Source of the DNA: Streptomyces griseocarneus
Lineage (GTDB): Bacteria > Actinomycetota > Actinomycetes > Streptomycetales > Streptomycetaceae
Length of the DNA stretch: 64,000 bases
Assembly: GCF_014655595.1 (NCBI RefSeq)
Contig: NZ_BNBL01000001.1
Coordinates: forward strand, 846,310-910,309
Direction of reading: 5' to 3'
Below the pieces are notes generated by a model. That model was not told the DNA's origin. It saw only the letters and a program-made list of their open reading frames with translations, and did no database searches. The translations under genes were made by a program, and so were the position numbers. Shown piece by piece: positions 27,233 through 35,406 of this stretch; within the stretch, counting starts at the first letter, position 1; every line of letters starts with the position of its first letter.

Positions 27233-27910
27233 TCAGGGCAGCTGCCAGTCCACCGGGGCCGAACCCTGGCGCACCAGAAGGTCGTTGGCCCGGCTGAACG
27301 GCCGCGAGCCGAAGAAGCCGCGGTCCGCGGACATGGGGGAGGGGTGTGCGGATTCCACGCACGGCACGCCGTCCAGCAGCGGCCGCAGATTGCGCGCGTC
27401 GCGCCCCCACAGCACCGCCACCATGGGCCGGCCCCGCGCCACCAGCGCGCGGATCGCCTGCTCGGTGACCTCTTCCCACCCCTTGCCGCGGTGCGCGGCG
27501 GGCTTGCGCGGGGCCGTGGTCAGTGCCCTGTTGAGCAGCAGGACGCCCTGCCGCGTCCACGGCGTCAGGTCGCCGTTGGACGGCCGGGGCAGGCCGAGGT
27601 CGCTGTTCAGCTCGCGGAATATGTTCTCCAGGCTGCCGGGCAGCGGTCGCACGTCGGGCGCGACGGAGAAGCTCAGGCCGACCGCGTGGCCGGGGGTGGG
27701 GTAGGGGTCCTGCCCCACGATCAGCACCCTCACGTCGTCGAACGGCTGCTGGAAGGCCCGCAGCACGTTCGCCCCCGAGGGCAGATAGGTCCGGCCCGCG
27801 GCGATCTCGCCACGCAGGAAGTCGCCCATCGCGGCGACGCGCCCGGCCACTGGCTCCAACGCCTTGGCCCAGCCCGGTTCGACGATCTCGTTCAATGGTC
27901 GTGCAGCCAC
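27233..27910 (-). CDS. ung: Uracil-DNA glycosylase (family 1)
   Basis: 225 residues. All hallmark motifs are seen: water-activating [18 protein letters not shown] (catalytic Asp), [19 protein letters not shown], and the minor-groove loop [20 protein letters not shown] with the catalytic His. It removes uracil from DNA as the first step of base-excision repair. The GTG start at 27910 gives a normal length. It is a housekeeping gene and marks the chromosomal side of the cluster border. Confidence 0.96.
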   Translation of the reverse strand: MAARPLNEIVEPGWAKALEPVAGRVAAMGDFLRGEIAAGRTYLPSGANVLRAFQQPFDDVRVLIVGQDPYPTPGHAVGLSFSVAPDVRPLPGSLENIFRELNSDLGLPRPSNGDLTPWTRQGVLLLNRALTTAPRKPAAHRGKGWEEVTEQAIRALVARGRPMVAVLWGRDARNLRPLLDGVPCVESAHPSPMSADRGFFGSRPFSRANDLLVRQGSAPVDWQLP

Positions 27911-27946
27911 GGAGCGTCACTCTAGTGGCTCACCCCGCACGCGCAC

Positions 27947-27986
27947 GAACCCGGGCCCTCCGGCGGTGGCCGGGAGGCCCGGGTTC
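27947..27986 (-). terminator. Strong hairpin downstream of fabI
   Basis: 17-bp inverted repeat (27947-27963 with 27970-27986) with two adjacent mismatches and a 6-base loop. It lies 16 bases beyond the duplicated fabI tail at 28002, and about 137 bases beyond the real fabI stop. It probably ends transcripts coming from the cluster before ung. Confidence 0.75.
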
Positions 27987-28001
27987 GCCCAGGTGGGGGG
28001 G

Positions 28002-28029
28002 CTAAGCACCCATCATGTGCACGCCGCCG
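28002..28029 (-). repeat. Duplicate of the fabI 3' end (remnant copy)
   Basis: These 28 bases match fabI 28123-28150 at 27 of 28 positions and would encode the last FabI residues (GGVHMMGA) and a TAG-type stop. The spacing between copies is 121 bases. The remnant lies next to the terminator at 27947, where an original fabI end would be expected. It is not translated as part of any frame I can support. Confidence 0.9.
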
Positions 28030-28094
28030 ACCACTCCCGCACGCCGCCCTCGCACTGCTCGGCCCCTGGGGGCCTCACAGGCTTCGGACGGCTG

Positions 28095-28113
28095 CGCCGG
28101 ACTCCGTCCGGCG
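28095..28113 (-). terminator. Short hairpin after the fabI stop
   Basis: 7-bp perfect stem (CGCCGGA with TCCGGCG) and 5-base loop, 10 bases beyond the fabI stop codon and inside the 93-base segment that separates the two fabI tails. It may act as a weak terminator. Confidence 0.5.
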
Positions 28114-28122
28114 AGTGGAGTG

Positions 28123-28893
28123 CTAGGCACCCATCATGTGCACGCCGCCGTCGACGTGGACGATCTCGCCCGTGGTGCGGGGGAAGAAGTCCGACAGCAT
28201 GCCGACGACACCGCGGCCGGCCGGCTCCGGGTCGGCCAGGTCCCAGCCGATGGGGGCGCGGTGGTTCCACACGTCCGCGAGCTCCTCGAAGCCCGGGATG
28301 GACTTGGCGGCCATCGACTTGATGGGGCCGGCCGAGACCAGGTTGCAGCGGATGCCCTTGGGGCCCAGGTCGCGCGCGAGGTAGCGGTTGGTCGACTCCA
28401 GGGCGGCCTTGGCGACGCCCATCCAGTCGTACTTCGGCCAGGCGATCTGCGCGTCGAAGGTCAGGCCCACGATCGAGGCGCCCTCGCCCATCAGCGGCAG
28501 CAGGGCCATGGCCAGCGCCTTGTAGGAGTACGCCGAGACCTGCACGGCCGTGGAGACGTCCTCCCAGGAGGCGTCCAGGAAGTCGAAGACCCCTTGCGGG
28601 CCGAAGGCGATGGAGTGCACGACGCCGTCGAGGCCGACGCCCTCGCCCAGGTGCTCGCGGACCTTGTCGGCGAGACCGTCGAGGTGCTCCTGGTCGGTGA
28701 CGTCCAGCTCGATGACCGGCGCGGGCCTGGGCAGCCGCTGGGCGATGCGCTCGACGAGCGCGAGCCGGCCGAAGCCGGTGAGGATGACCTCGGCGCCCTC
28801 GTTCTGGGCGACCTTGGCGGCCTGGAAGGCGATCGAGGATTCGGTGAGGACGCCGGTGACCAGGATGCGCTTCCCGGCGAGTGTGCTGCTCAT
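28123..28893 (-). CDS. fabI: Enoyl-ACP reductase (NADH), FabI type
   Basis: 256 residues. It starts SSTLAGKRILVTGVLTESSIAF (FabI-type NAD loop) and has LDGVVHSIAFGP. The catalytic YDWMGVAK (Y-x6-K) comes next, and GIRCNLVSAGPIKSMAAKSIPG the substrate loop follows. The end is IVHVDGGVHMMGA. It reduces the double bond of trans-2-enoyl-ACP in fatty-acid elongation. It lies 55 bases downstream of the cluster MFS gene on the same strand and is probably co-transcribed. It may be a housekeeping gene bordering the cluster, or a cluster-dedicated reductase that compensates for the degenerate ER of the PKS. A second, partial 3' end follows it. Confidence 0.93.
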   Translation of the reverse strand: MSSTLAGKRILVTGVLTESSIAFQAAKVAQNEGAEVILTGFGRLALVERIAQRLPRPAPVIELDVTDQEHLDGLADKVREHLGEGVGLDGVVHSIAFGPQGVFDFLDASWEDVSTAVQVSAYSYKALAMALLPLMGEGASIVGLTFDAQIAWPKYDWMGVAKAALESTNRYLARDLGPKGIRCNLVSAGPIKSMAAKSIPGFEELADVWNHRAPIGWDLADPEPAGRGVVGMLSDFFPRTTGEIVHVDGGVHMMGA

Positions 28894-28948
28894 GGCGATC
28901 GGTTCCCTGTTCTCGTGCGGATGCGGGGTGGCGGGGACGGCGGGGGTG

Positions 28949-30391
28949 TCAGGACGAGGGACGGTCCACGGACTCGCCCGTGGTGCGCTCGCCGAGGACC
29001 AGCACGGTCGCGGCCAGCAGCGCCATCGCCGCGGCGATCACGCCGAACAGCGGCCCGGCCCCGTAGGACTCCAGCACCGGCAGCAGTACGAACGGCAGGG
29101 CGGCGGCGCTGAGTTTGGACAGTGAGTAGGCGAGGCCGGAGGCGGCCGCGCGGATGGCGGTGGGGTACTGCTCGGCGAGGTAGACGTGGGAGACGTTGGC
29201 GAAGACGTTGCTCGCGAGCGTGTACCCGAACCCGGACAGCACGAGCAGCGGCGGGGAGCCGGCGTAGGCGAAGCCGAGCCCGGTCAGCACCATCGCGCCG
29301 GCGGAGAGTGCGACCAGCACCTTGCGTTCGACGCGGTCGATGACCGGAAGCGACAGGGCGGACCCGATGGGGTAGCCCAGGAACGACAGGGCCGTGTAGC
29401 CGAGTCCCGCGACCACGCCGTATCCCTTGGCTGCCAGGATCTGCGGGGCGAGCGAGCCGAAGCCGTAGTAGCCGACCACCGACAGGACGCAGATGAGCCA
29501 CAGCATGACCGTGCGGCGGCGGTAGGGCGCCGTGAAGACCGTGCTCAGCCGTGGTTTGTCCGGTGCCGGACCGGCGGCGGCCGGGCTCTTGGTGAGCGAG
29601 CCCCCGGTGACCGTCTCCTCGGCCGGCGGCGCCGGGTGCTGCGCGGCGGGGGCGGTCCGGGACGCGGCGGGGATCTCGGCCTCCATGGCGGCCACCAGGC
29701 GCTCGGCCTCCTCGTTCCGGCCCACCGCGGCGAGCCAGCGCGGTGACTCGATCAGCCGGCGGCGCAGGATCCACACCACGGCGGAGCCGAGCGAGCCGGC
29801 GATGAACAGCCAGCGCCAGCCGTCGATCCCCAGCGGCGACTGGGGCACCAGCCACAACGCCGCGAAGCCCACGGCGGGCACCCCGCAGAAGGCGATGGTG
29901 TAGGCCCAGGCGGTGTATCTGCCGCGTTTGGACGCGGGCAGGACGTCCGCCAGGTAGATGTCCGACAGTGACTGTTCGGCGCCGATGCCGATGCCCGCCA
30001 GGAACCGGGTGACGATCAGCCAGGTGGCGTTCGGTGAGAACGCGCCCAGCAGGGAGAAGCCCGAGTAGAGGGCGAGGTTGATCAGGAACGCCCGGCGGCG
30101 GCCGTAGCGGTCCGCGACCCGGCCCAGCACGAGCGAGCCGATGAACTGCCCGATGAAGGCCGAGGCCAGGACCAGCTTGAGCGTCGTGGCCCCGAAGGCG
30201 AAGTCGTTCTGGAGGACCTTGGAGACGGTCCCCGAGAGGTTGTTCTCGAAGGTGTCGAAGAGCAGGCCGACGCCGACGACGGCGGTGAGCCTGCGGTGGA
30301 CCGGGGTGATCGGCATGCGGTCGAGCCGCTCGCCGACCGACGCGGCGCGGGCCGGCCCGGTCCCGGTCTTGGTGAGGGTGATCTCGGACAT
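28949..30391 (-). CDS. MFS transporter, metabolite:proton symporter type (probable cluster exporter)
   Basis: 480 residues, about twelve membrane helices. Loop motif GRVADRYGRRRAFLI follows helix 2, and RLIESPRWLAAVGR with SYPTAIR-like EQYPTAIRAAASGL are signatures of the sugar-porter/AAHS group. A roughly 60-residue Ala/Pro-rich central loop lies between the two six-helix bundles. The valanimycin cluster also has an MFS efflux gene (vlmF), so export of the azoxy product is a reasonable guess. Start ATG at 30391; it follows the desaturase gene by 68 bases in the same direction. Confidence 0.88.
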   Translation of the reverse strand: MSEITLTKTGTGPARAASVGERLDRMPITPVHRRLTAVVGVGLLFDTFENNLSGTVSKVLQNDFAFGATTLKLVLASAFIGQFIGSLVLGRVADRYGRRRAFLINLALYSGFSLLGAFSPNATWLIVTRFLAGIGIGAEQSLSDIYLADVLPASKRGRYTAWAYTIAFCGVPAVGFAALWLVPQSPLGIDGWRWLFIAGSLGSAVVWILRRRLIESPRWLAAVGRNEEAERLVAAMEAEIPAASRTAPAAQHPAPPAEETVTGGSLTKSPAAAGPAPDKPRLSTVFTAPYRRRTVMLWLICVLSVVGYYGFGSLAPQILAAKGYGVVAGLGYTALSFLGYPIGSALSLPVIDRVERKVLVALSAGAMVLTGLGFAYAGSPPLLVLSGFGYTLASNVFANVSHVYLAEQYPTAIRAAASGLAYSLSKLSAAALPFVLLPVLESYGAGPLFGVIAAAMALLAATVLVLGERTTGESVDRPSS

Positions 30392-30459
30392 GGGGGACGT
30401 TGACTCCTGGGCGGGGGCGGGGAGGAAAGGCGGCCGGCCCGGTGGCCGGCCGCCCGGCA

Positions 30460-31584
30460 TCAGGCCGCCAGACGGCCGTCGCGGTCCACTTCGCCCCGGC
30501 GGATGGGCGCGCTGACCTCGTGGAGGTACGAGGCGACCTCGCGGTAGGAGGCCCAGAAGCCCACCTCGTGGTACGGGACGCCGCGCTCGGCGCAGTACTC
30601 GCGGGTGAGTTCACGGGCCCTGGCCAGGTTCTTCTGCGGCATGGCGGGGAACAGGTGGTGCTCCACCTGGTAGTTGAGGCCGCCGTAGAGGAAGTCGATG
30701 AACCAGGAGGGGCGGATGTTGCGCGAGGTGAGCACCTGGCGCTCCAGCCAGTCCAGGGTCTCCTCCTCGCCGTCCCGGACCGCCATGCCCTTGTGGTTGG
30801 GGGCGAAGATCAGGCCGAAGTAGACGCCGAGGGCGGCCTGCTGGACCAGGATGAACGCCACGGCCAGCACGGGCGAGAGCAGGGTGAAGACGGCCGTCAG
30901 GTAGATGACGACGCGGAGCAGGAGCAGCGCGGACTCCAGCACCGGGTTCTTGGTCTGGCCCTGCGCGATCGACTTCACCGCGGTCTTGTGCATCTTGAAG
31001 GATTCGAGGACCAGCAGGACGAAGAAGAGGACGCTCTGGTAGCGCACCACGAACCGCTGGGTGCCCCGGCGGGTGGCGTACTGCTTGATGTCGAAGATGG
31101 CCGTGCGCCGGCCGATGTCGGGGTCGAAGTCCAGGTGGTTGGGGTTGCTGTGGTGCCGGTTGTGGTGGTTGACCCACCAGCCGTAGCTGACGCCGTTGAC
31201 AAAGTTGGCGTGGAAGTATCCCACCGCCGACGCGGCCTTCTTGTTGCGGAACATGGCCTTGTGGCCGGCGTCGTGCCACATGAAGGCGCTCTGGCCGCCG
31301 CACAGGCCCATCCACAGCGCCACCGGCAGCTGCCACCAGGAGTCGCCTATCCAGAAGAAGGCGCCGAGGCCGACGAGCAGCAGGGTGGTGTTCAGCGTCA
31401 GTCGCCAAGCGTAATAACGCGGATCGAGATTCAGCAGCCCTTCGGCCTTCACCCTCTTCAACAGCTCGGAGAATGTGGCCGAGGCTCCGGTGCGCGGCTC
31501 CTTGGCCGCGGCCGGGGTTTCACGGCGCCCGTCGAGCGCCGTGACGTTCCCGGGTTTCGTTTGATCGACGTGCGGAGATTGCAT
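30460..31584 (-). CDS. Membrane fatty acid desaturase
   Basis: 374 residues with the three His boxes that bind the diiron centre: HDAGH, HHNRHH, and QVEHHLFP. Hydrophobic segments surround them. This is the acyl-lipid/acyl-CoA desaturase family; the QxxHH third box is typical of front-end or delta-type enzymes. Start ATG at 31584 follows AAGGGGAG. A SARP-type promoter (31665-31707) lies 80 bases upstream, so it belongs to the azoxy cluster and may unsaturate the alkyl chain of the product. The regiochemistry cannot be read. Confidence 0.92.
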   Translation of the reverse strand: MQSPHVDQTKPGNVTALDGRRETPAAAKEPRTGASATFSELLKRVKAEGLLNLDPRYYAWRLTLNTTLLLVGLGAFFWIGDSWWQLPVALWMGLCGGQSAFMWHDAGHKAMFRNKKAASAVGYFHANFVNGVSYGWWVNHHNRHHSNPNHLDFDPDIGRRTAIFDIKQYATRRGTQRFVVRYQSVLFFVLLVLESFKMHKTAVKSIAQGQTKNPVLESALLLLRVVIYLTAVFTLLSPVLAVAFILVQQAALGVYFGLIFAPNHKGMAVRDGEEETLDWLERQVLTSRNIRPSWFIDFLYGGLNYQVEHHLFPAMPQKNLARARELTREYCAERGVPYHEVGFWASYREVASYLHEVSAPIRRGEVDRDGRLAA

Positions 31585-31664
31585 TGGGTGTGCTCCCCTT
31601 GGACGAAGCGCCCGGTCTGGAACGGCGGCACCGCAACCATTTCCGGGCAGGACAGTTGCGGCGA

Positions 31665-31707
31665 AGCTTTCCGCGCCGTGCTGATACGGCGCTGATGATC
31701 GGCTGAC
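31665..31707 (-). promoter_or_regulatory. SARP-type promoter of the desaturase gene
   Basis: Read on the minus strand: GTCAGCC (31707-31701), ATCAGCG (31696-31690) and ATCAGCA (31685-31679) at exact 11-bp spacing. Then come 8 bases and AAAGCT (31670-31665) as the -10. The geometry equals that of the other five sites here. Direct heptamers at 11-bp period, 8 bp before a -10, are the known binding layout for SARP activators. Confidence 0.75.
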
Positions 31708-31845
31708 CGACGACGCGAGAGTGGGTTGCGGTCTTTTTCGCGAGATCGCGCTCGCGGCGGCTTTCCGCGCCGGTCTGCGCGCGGGTTTTCGTGCCGGCTT
31801 TCGGCGCCGGCTTTCCACGCGGGCCCACCGCGGCGGCGGATGCGG

Positions 31846-32007
31846 TCAGGCCACGGCGTGCCGCTCGGCCTCGAGCCGGGCGTCCAGGGCCCGTACGACG
31901 TCGTCCGCCTCGTGGGCGAGCGCCTCGTCGTCGGGAAGCCCGATGATGCGCATCAGGTAGTCCACCATCGACTGCCTCAGGACGTCGGTGCTGCTCTCCT
32001 GGATCAT
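31846..32007 (-). CDS. Small acidic protein of unknown function
   Basis: 53 residues, too short for many gene callers. An ideal ribosome site GGAGGAGGCAGTC precedes the ATG. The sequence starts MIQESSTDVLRQSMVDYL and continues with an amphipathic acidic helix (DDEALAHEADDVVRAL). It looks wholly helical. It lies 43 bases after the DUF2156 gene, same strand, and is probably coupled to it. It resembles neither a RiPP precursor nor an ACP (no DSL motif). A small partner of the seryl-transferase-like protein is possible. Confidence 0.7.
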   Translation of the reverse strand: MIQESSTDVLRQSMVDYLMRIIGLPDDEALAHEADDVVRALDARLEAERHAVA

Positions 32008-32050
32008 GACTGCCTCCTCCTTGCGGGCCGGTCGGAGCCGGGTCGGTGGG

Positions 32051-33049
32051 TCAGAACGCGTTGCAGGCGCGGAAGATGTGGGCGAAGGCCGCGAGGGACG
32101 CCCCGCCGTCGAAGGCGACGTACTCGGGGAGCGTCGCGTCGGGAGCCCACTTGTGCTTGTAGGCCAGCTGGGTCTGGGCCGGGTAGAGCCCCTCGCCGTG
32201 CTCCCACAGGAAGTGCATCAGCCACTGGAAGGACGGGCTGTGACCGGGAAGTTCGTTGCCCTCGTCGAGGCCGGTGAAGGGCGTGAAGCCGAAGTGCAGC
32301 CACTGCACCCCCTCCTCCCGGAACCGCTCGATGGCGAAGGAGTTGATGGCCTCCATCAGCCCGGGGGAGCCGCTCGGGACGCGCCGGCTGAGGTCGTGCA
32401 TCCAGCCGGCCCGGGAGCCGAAGACGGGGGAGTAGGAGATGTAGGCGACCGGGGCGTCGTCGATCGTGCCCACGAACAGCCGCCGGTGCCGCTGGGCGTC
32501 GCCGCCCACCTGCCCGACCAGGAACTCCAGGGGGCGGGCCTGCTCCCCCTTCGAGCCCAGCCAGGCGTCGTCGATCGCGGCGAGGGCCTCGCGGCAGTTC
32601 TCGGCCGGCACCTCCTCGACGCGCAGGCCGTTGCGGAACGCCCGCGAGATCTTGTTGCGCAGCTGCATGAAGCGGCTGCCGCGCAGGGTGAATTCGGGCA
32701 GGCTCACCGCCCAGGACGCGCCGATCTGGTTCACGGTGAACCCGCGGCCGGCATAACGCTCGGCGTCGTGGCGCTGCAGTTGCACGCCGACCGGCCGCAG
32801 CCCCTGTTCCCGGACGTGCTCGAGGTAGCGGTCGAGCAGGGTGTCGTACGCGTCCGGGGCGGCGAAGGGCCCGCCGAGTTGTACCGCGTACCGGCCCGTC
32901 CGGCGGTAGACGATCACGCCGTCGGAACCCGGCGCCGTGAATACGCTGTTGCCGGTGTTCAGTGCGAGGAACGAGCTGGCGTTCTCCGCCTGGGTGTGAG
33001 TACGGACGGCCCGCAGAATCGGGCTGTCCGCGTCGACAATTGCGGACAC
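32051..33049 (-). CDS. DUF2156/MprF-C-type aminoacyl-tRNA-dependent transferase (VlmA-like role)
   Basis: 332 residues, the size of the double-GNAT domain that in MprF moves an amino acid from aminoacyl-tRNA. Visible: FLALNTGNSVFTAPGSDGV, YRRTGRYAVQLGGPFA, FTVNQIGASWAVSL, HDLSRRVPSGSPGLMEAI, and WLHFGFTPFTGLDEG. In valanimycin, VlmA transfers serine from seryl-tRNA to isobutylhydroxylamine; the rest of this cluster makes the same role likely here. The GTG at 33049 follows AAGGGG; 30 further upstream codons lack support. A tRNA-Ser-like gene starts 174 bases away on the opposite strand, a telling pairing. Confidence 0.85.
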   Translation of the reverse strand: MSAIVDADSPILRAVRTHTQAENASSFLALNTGNSVFTAPGSDGVIVYRRTGRYAVQLGGPFAAPDAYDTLLDRYLEHVREQGLRPVGVQLQRHDAERYAGRGFTVNQIGASWAVSLPEFTLRGSRFMQLRNKISRAFRNGLRVEEVPAENCREALAAIDDAWLGSKGEQARPLEFLVGQVGGDAQRHRRLFVGTIDDAPVAYISYSPVFGSRAGWMHDLSRRVPSGSPGLMEAINSFAIERFREEGVQWLHFGFTPFTGLDEGNELPGHSPSFQWLMHFLWEHGEGLYPAQTQLAYKHKWAPDATLPEYVAFDGGASLAAFAHIFRACNAF

Positions 33050-33139
33050 GTCGATGTCCCCTTCTCGAAGAATTGCGATGGGGAGAGTAGAGCACGTTCC
33101 GGGCGTGAATCGGAAGGGATTATGGCGGATTGAATGCAT

Positions 33140-33182
33140 GTCAGCAGTGCGTCAGCCGGATATCAGAGGGGGATGTCAATGT
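33140..33182 (+). promoter_or_regulatory. SARP-type promoter of tRNA-like gene 1
   Basis: GTCAGCA (33140-33146), GTCAGCC (33151-33157) and ATCAGAG (33162-33168) at exact 11-bp spacing. Then come 8 bases and CAATGT (33177-33182) as the -10. The predicted start of transcription is near 33189, leaving a leader of about 34 bases before the tRNA-like gene. No protein start lies between. Confidence 0.75.
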
Positions 33183-33222
33183 AGTTCCTGTGAACGGCGC
33201 CGGGAGGCCGGGCCGGGAGCGA

Positions 33223-33314
<92 letters not shown>

Positions 33315-33462
33315 GGATATTCAAATGGAAGAAATTTCCGCAGGGGGTGTGTGAAAGGAATTCGTCGTGCCGGGGTCTTTTCGGTCGGGAGACGGTGCCG
33401 CCCGGGGACCCCTTGCGTCTGCCCTTCGCCAGGCTTTCCCCCGGGCCGGCGGCGGGCGTAAC

Positions 33463-33510
33463 GTCTCGGTGGGTCGTATTGCGGAGATACGGCCCACCGA
33501 GACCTTTTTG
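33463..33510 (+). terminator. Intrinsic terminator of tRNA-like transcript 1
   Basis: 17-bp stem (33463-33479 with 33487-33503) containing one G-U type pair, 7-base loop, followed directly by CTTTTT. It is among the few T-tailed terminators in this window. It lies 150 bases after the tRNA-like gene and before the DinB-like gene, so the RNA gene is a separate transcription unit of roughly 0.3 kb. Confidence 0.88.
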
Positions 33511-33575
33511 TGGCCGTCGCGCCGCGGCGGTCACGCCAGATGACGTCCGCCTGTTTCCGTCGCACCGGAGTCCCC

Positions 33576-34055
33576 GTGGATACCAGAGATCTCGCCCGCG
33601 CCTATGAGGAACTGCTGGCCGCCGTCGAGGCCTTCACGGCGGCGAGGGGGATCGCGGAGGCCGACCGCACGACGGCCGACTGGCTCCTCGTGCACATCGC
33701 GCTCACCGACGGCATGCTCGCGCGCGCCGCCCGCGCGCTGATGGCCGGTGAGCGGGCCCGCGTCGACAACGACGCCTGCATGTCCCGGGAGGCGATCGCC
33801 GCGGCGATCGCCTCCTCGACGCATGCCGAGCGGGTGGCGACGGTCCGGCACGGTGCCGCGCAACTCCTCGAGCTGGTCGGCCGGATGCCCTGGGACATGG
33901 CGCTGTCCGACGTGGCGGTCCGGCTGGTCGACCGCGGGGGCCGTGAGGTCTTCGCCGGCGAGCTCAAGTGGGTGGACGTGATCACCGTACGCACCCATGA
34001 CCACCTCCCCGGACACGTCCGCGCTCTGCGGCAGTTCGTCGCCAACCTCGGCTGA
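33576..34055 (+). CDS. DinB/mycothiol-isomerase-like helical protein
   Basis: 159 residues, largely helical. DWLLVHIALTDGMLARAARAL and HDHLPGHVRALRQFV place His residues as in DinB-like four-helix bundles, which bind a metal and often use mycothiol. The assignment is from pattern only. GTG at 33576 has GGAG at the right distance; an ATG at 33540 is possible. It lies between the tRNA-like terminator and the SARP gene, in the same direction as the latter. Its role in the cluster is unknown. Confidence 0.6.
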   Translation: MDTRDLARAYEELLAAVEAFTAARGIAEADRTTADWLLVHIALTDGMLARAARALMAGERARVDNDACMSREAIAAAIASSTHAERVATVRHGAAQLLELVGRMPWDMALSDVAVRLVDRGGREVFAGELKWVDVITVRTHDHLPGHVRALRQFVANLG

Positions 34056-34124
34056 CCTGCGGCTTCTTCATCAAGAACCCCGGCTTCGACGATGCTTCGA
34101 CACGCCGGTGCGGTGGGATGGGAA

Positions 34125-34148
34125 AAAATACCGTCGTGAAGTAATATT
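34125..34148 (+). promoter_or_regulatory. ARE-like operator upstream of the SARP gene
   Basis: 24-base element sharing 17 of 24 positions with the perfect palindrome at 59736-59759: left half AAAATACC, right half TAATATT. It is in the most AT-rich stretch of the region, about 200 bases before the SARP start. A GBL-receptor of the TetR family binding here would hold the activator off until the GBL signal appears. Confidence 0.6.
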
Positions 34149-34347
34149 TCTTCAAGGGTCCTGCCAGGAGAGGAAGGGCCGAGTGCGTCGTGCGCATCGG
34201 ACAGTCATGCACGGTCGCCTCCCGGGCGGCGAACGCATCCGCTCGGGCCCGGCCGACGCGCCACGTGCCACGGGCCGTCCAAGGGCGAACCGTCCGGAAC
34301 GAGCGCCACATCCTCATCCACTGCACAGAGCGGCAAGGGAGACAGTC

Positions 34348-35148
34348 GTGCTGAGCTTCTCGATACTCGGAGCGTTGGAGATCCGCACCCCAAGCGGTCC
34401 GGCGGAGATCCCAGGAGGTCTGCAGCGCACGCTGGTGCAGGCGTTACTCGTCAGCGAGGGACAGGCCATCGCGGGGGACACCCTGATCAACGAGATGTGG
34501 GGGGAGTCGGTCCCGGAGAACGAGGCCAACGCCCTCCAGGCGCACGTCAGCAGGCTGCGCAGGCGCCTGAAGAGCCTCGAGAGCGAACGGCCGGCCTCGC
34601 GCCTGAGCATCCACCCCTCCGGCTACCGGCTCTCCCTCGAGGAGGGGGAGCTCGACGCGGCCGAGTTCATCTCCCTGGTCAGACGTGCCGAGGCGGGCAA
34701 CGGGACCGGGCGGGACGAGGCCGCGGCGCTGACGCGCACCGCGCTGGCGATGTGGCGCGGACCGGTCTTCGGCGGACACACGGGCGGACCGGTCTGCCAG
34801 ACGGCCGCCGCGCGGTACGAGGAGTACCGCATGCGGGCCCTGGAGCTGTTCTTCGACGCCGAGCTCAAGGCCGGCCACCACGCCGCCATCCTCGCCGAAC
34901 TGCGTGAGGTGCACGCCGGGAACCCCCTGCGGGAGTACTTCTGCGAGCAGTTGATGATCGCGCTCTACCGCTCCGGGCGCCAGGCCGACGCCCTGGACAC
35001 CTACCGCCGGATGTGGCACCGCCTCTCCGAGGAACTGGGCGTCGAGCCCTCCCCGGCGCTGCGCCGCGTGGAGCACGCGATCCTCTCGCACCACCCGGCG
35101 CTGAGCACCACCGCAGACGCCCGGTCCGCCCTGCTCGAGGCGGTCTGA
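34348..35148 (+). CDS. SARP-family transcriptional activator
   Basis: 266 residues. Residues 1-95 form the OmpR-type winged-helix DNA-binding domain (FSILGALEIRTPSGP, LVQALLVSEGQAIAGDTLI, ANALQAHVSRLRRRL). Residues about 100-250 form the bacterial transcriptional activation domain (ALAMWRGPVFGG, LREYFCEQLMIALYRSGRQADALDTYRR). There is no NB-ARC or TPR extension, so it is a small SARP like ActII-ORF4 or VlmI. The GTG start follows AAGGGAG. Its expected targets are the six heptamer promoters listed here. Upstream lies an ARE-like operator. Confidence 0.95.
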   Translation: MLSFSILGALEIRTPSGPAEIPGGLQRTLVQALLVSEGQAIAGDTLINEMWGESVPENEANALQAHVSRLRRRLKSLESERPASRLSIHPSGYRLSLEEGELDAAEFISLVRRAEAGNGTGRDEAAALTRTALAMWRGPVFGGHTGGPVCQTAAARYEEYRMRALELFFDAELKAGHHAAILAELREVHAGNPLREYFCEQLMIALYRSGRQADALDTYRRMWHRLSEELGVEPSPALRRVEHAILSHHPALSTTADARSALLEAV

Positions 35149-35213
35149 CGGGCCCGCCGCCGTGCGGTGCGCAGGACTCCGGCGGCACACCGACCCCAAC
35201 CGTACGCATGCCC

Positions 35214-35247
35214 ATGCGGGGGCGCCTCCCAGGAGGCGCCCCCGCAT
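35214..35247. terminator. Perfect hairpin between convergent SARP and KAS genes
   Basis: 16-bp perfect inverted repeat (35214-35229 with 35232-35247) with a two-base centre, so the real loop is slightly larger. It lies 66 bases after the SARP stop and 160 after the KAS stop on the other strand, and should end both operons. Confidence 0.85.
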
Positions 35248-35406
35248 CGTGCGTGCCGCGCCGGCCGGACCGCCGCGTCCGCGTCCGCCTCCACGTGTCG
35301 TGCTGTGCCGGACCGGGCCGGCTTCCGGGTGCACGTACGCCGCGCCGCCCGCTCCCGCGGCGGGGGCCGGGGAACGGGCGGCGTGGTGCGTGCTCTGCTG
35401 CGGGCG

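Noticed and set aside
33050..33222. SARP-type promoter for the DUF2156 gene
   Set aside because: A CATAAT -10 candidate exists on the minus strand (33124-33119), but no heptamers stand at the required spacing, so I did not annotate one.
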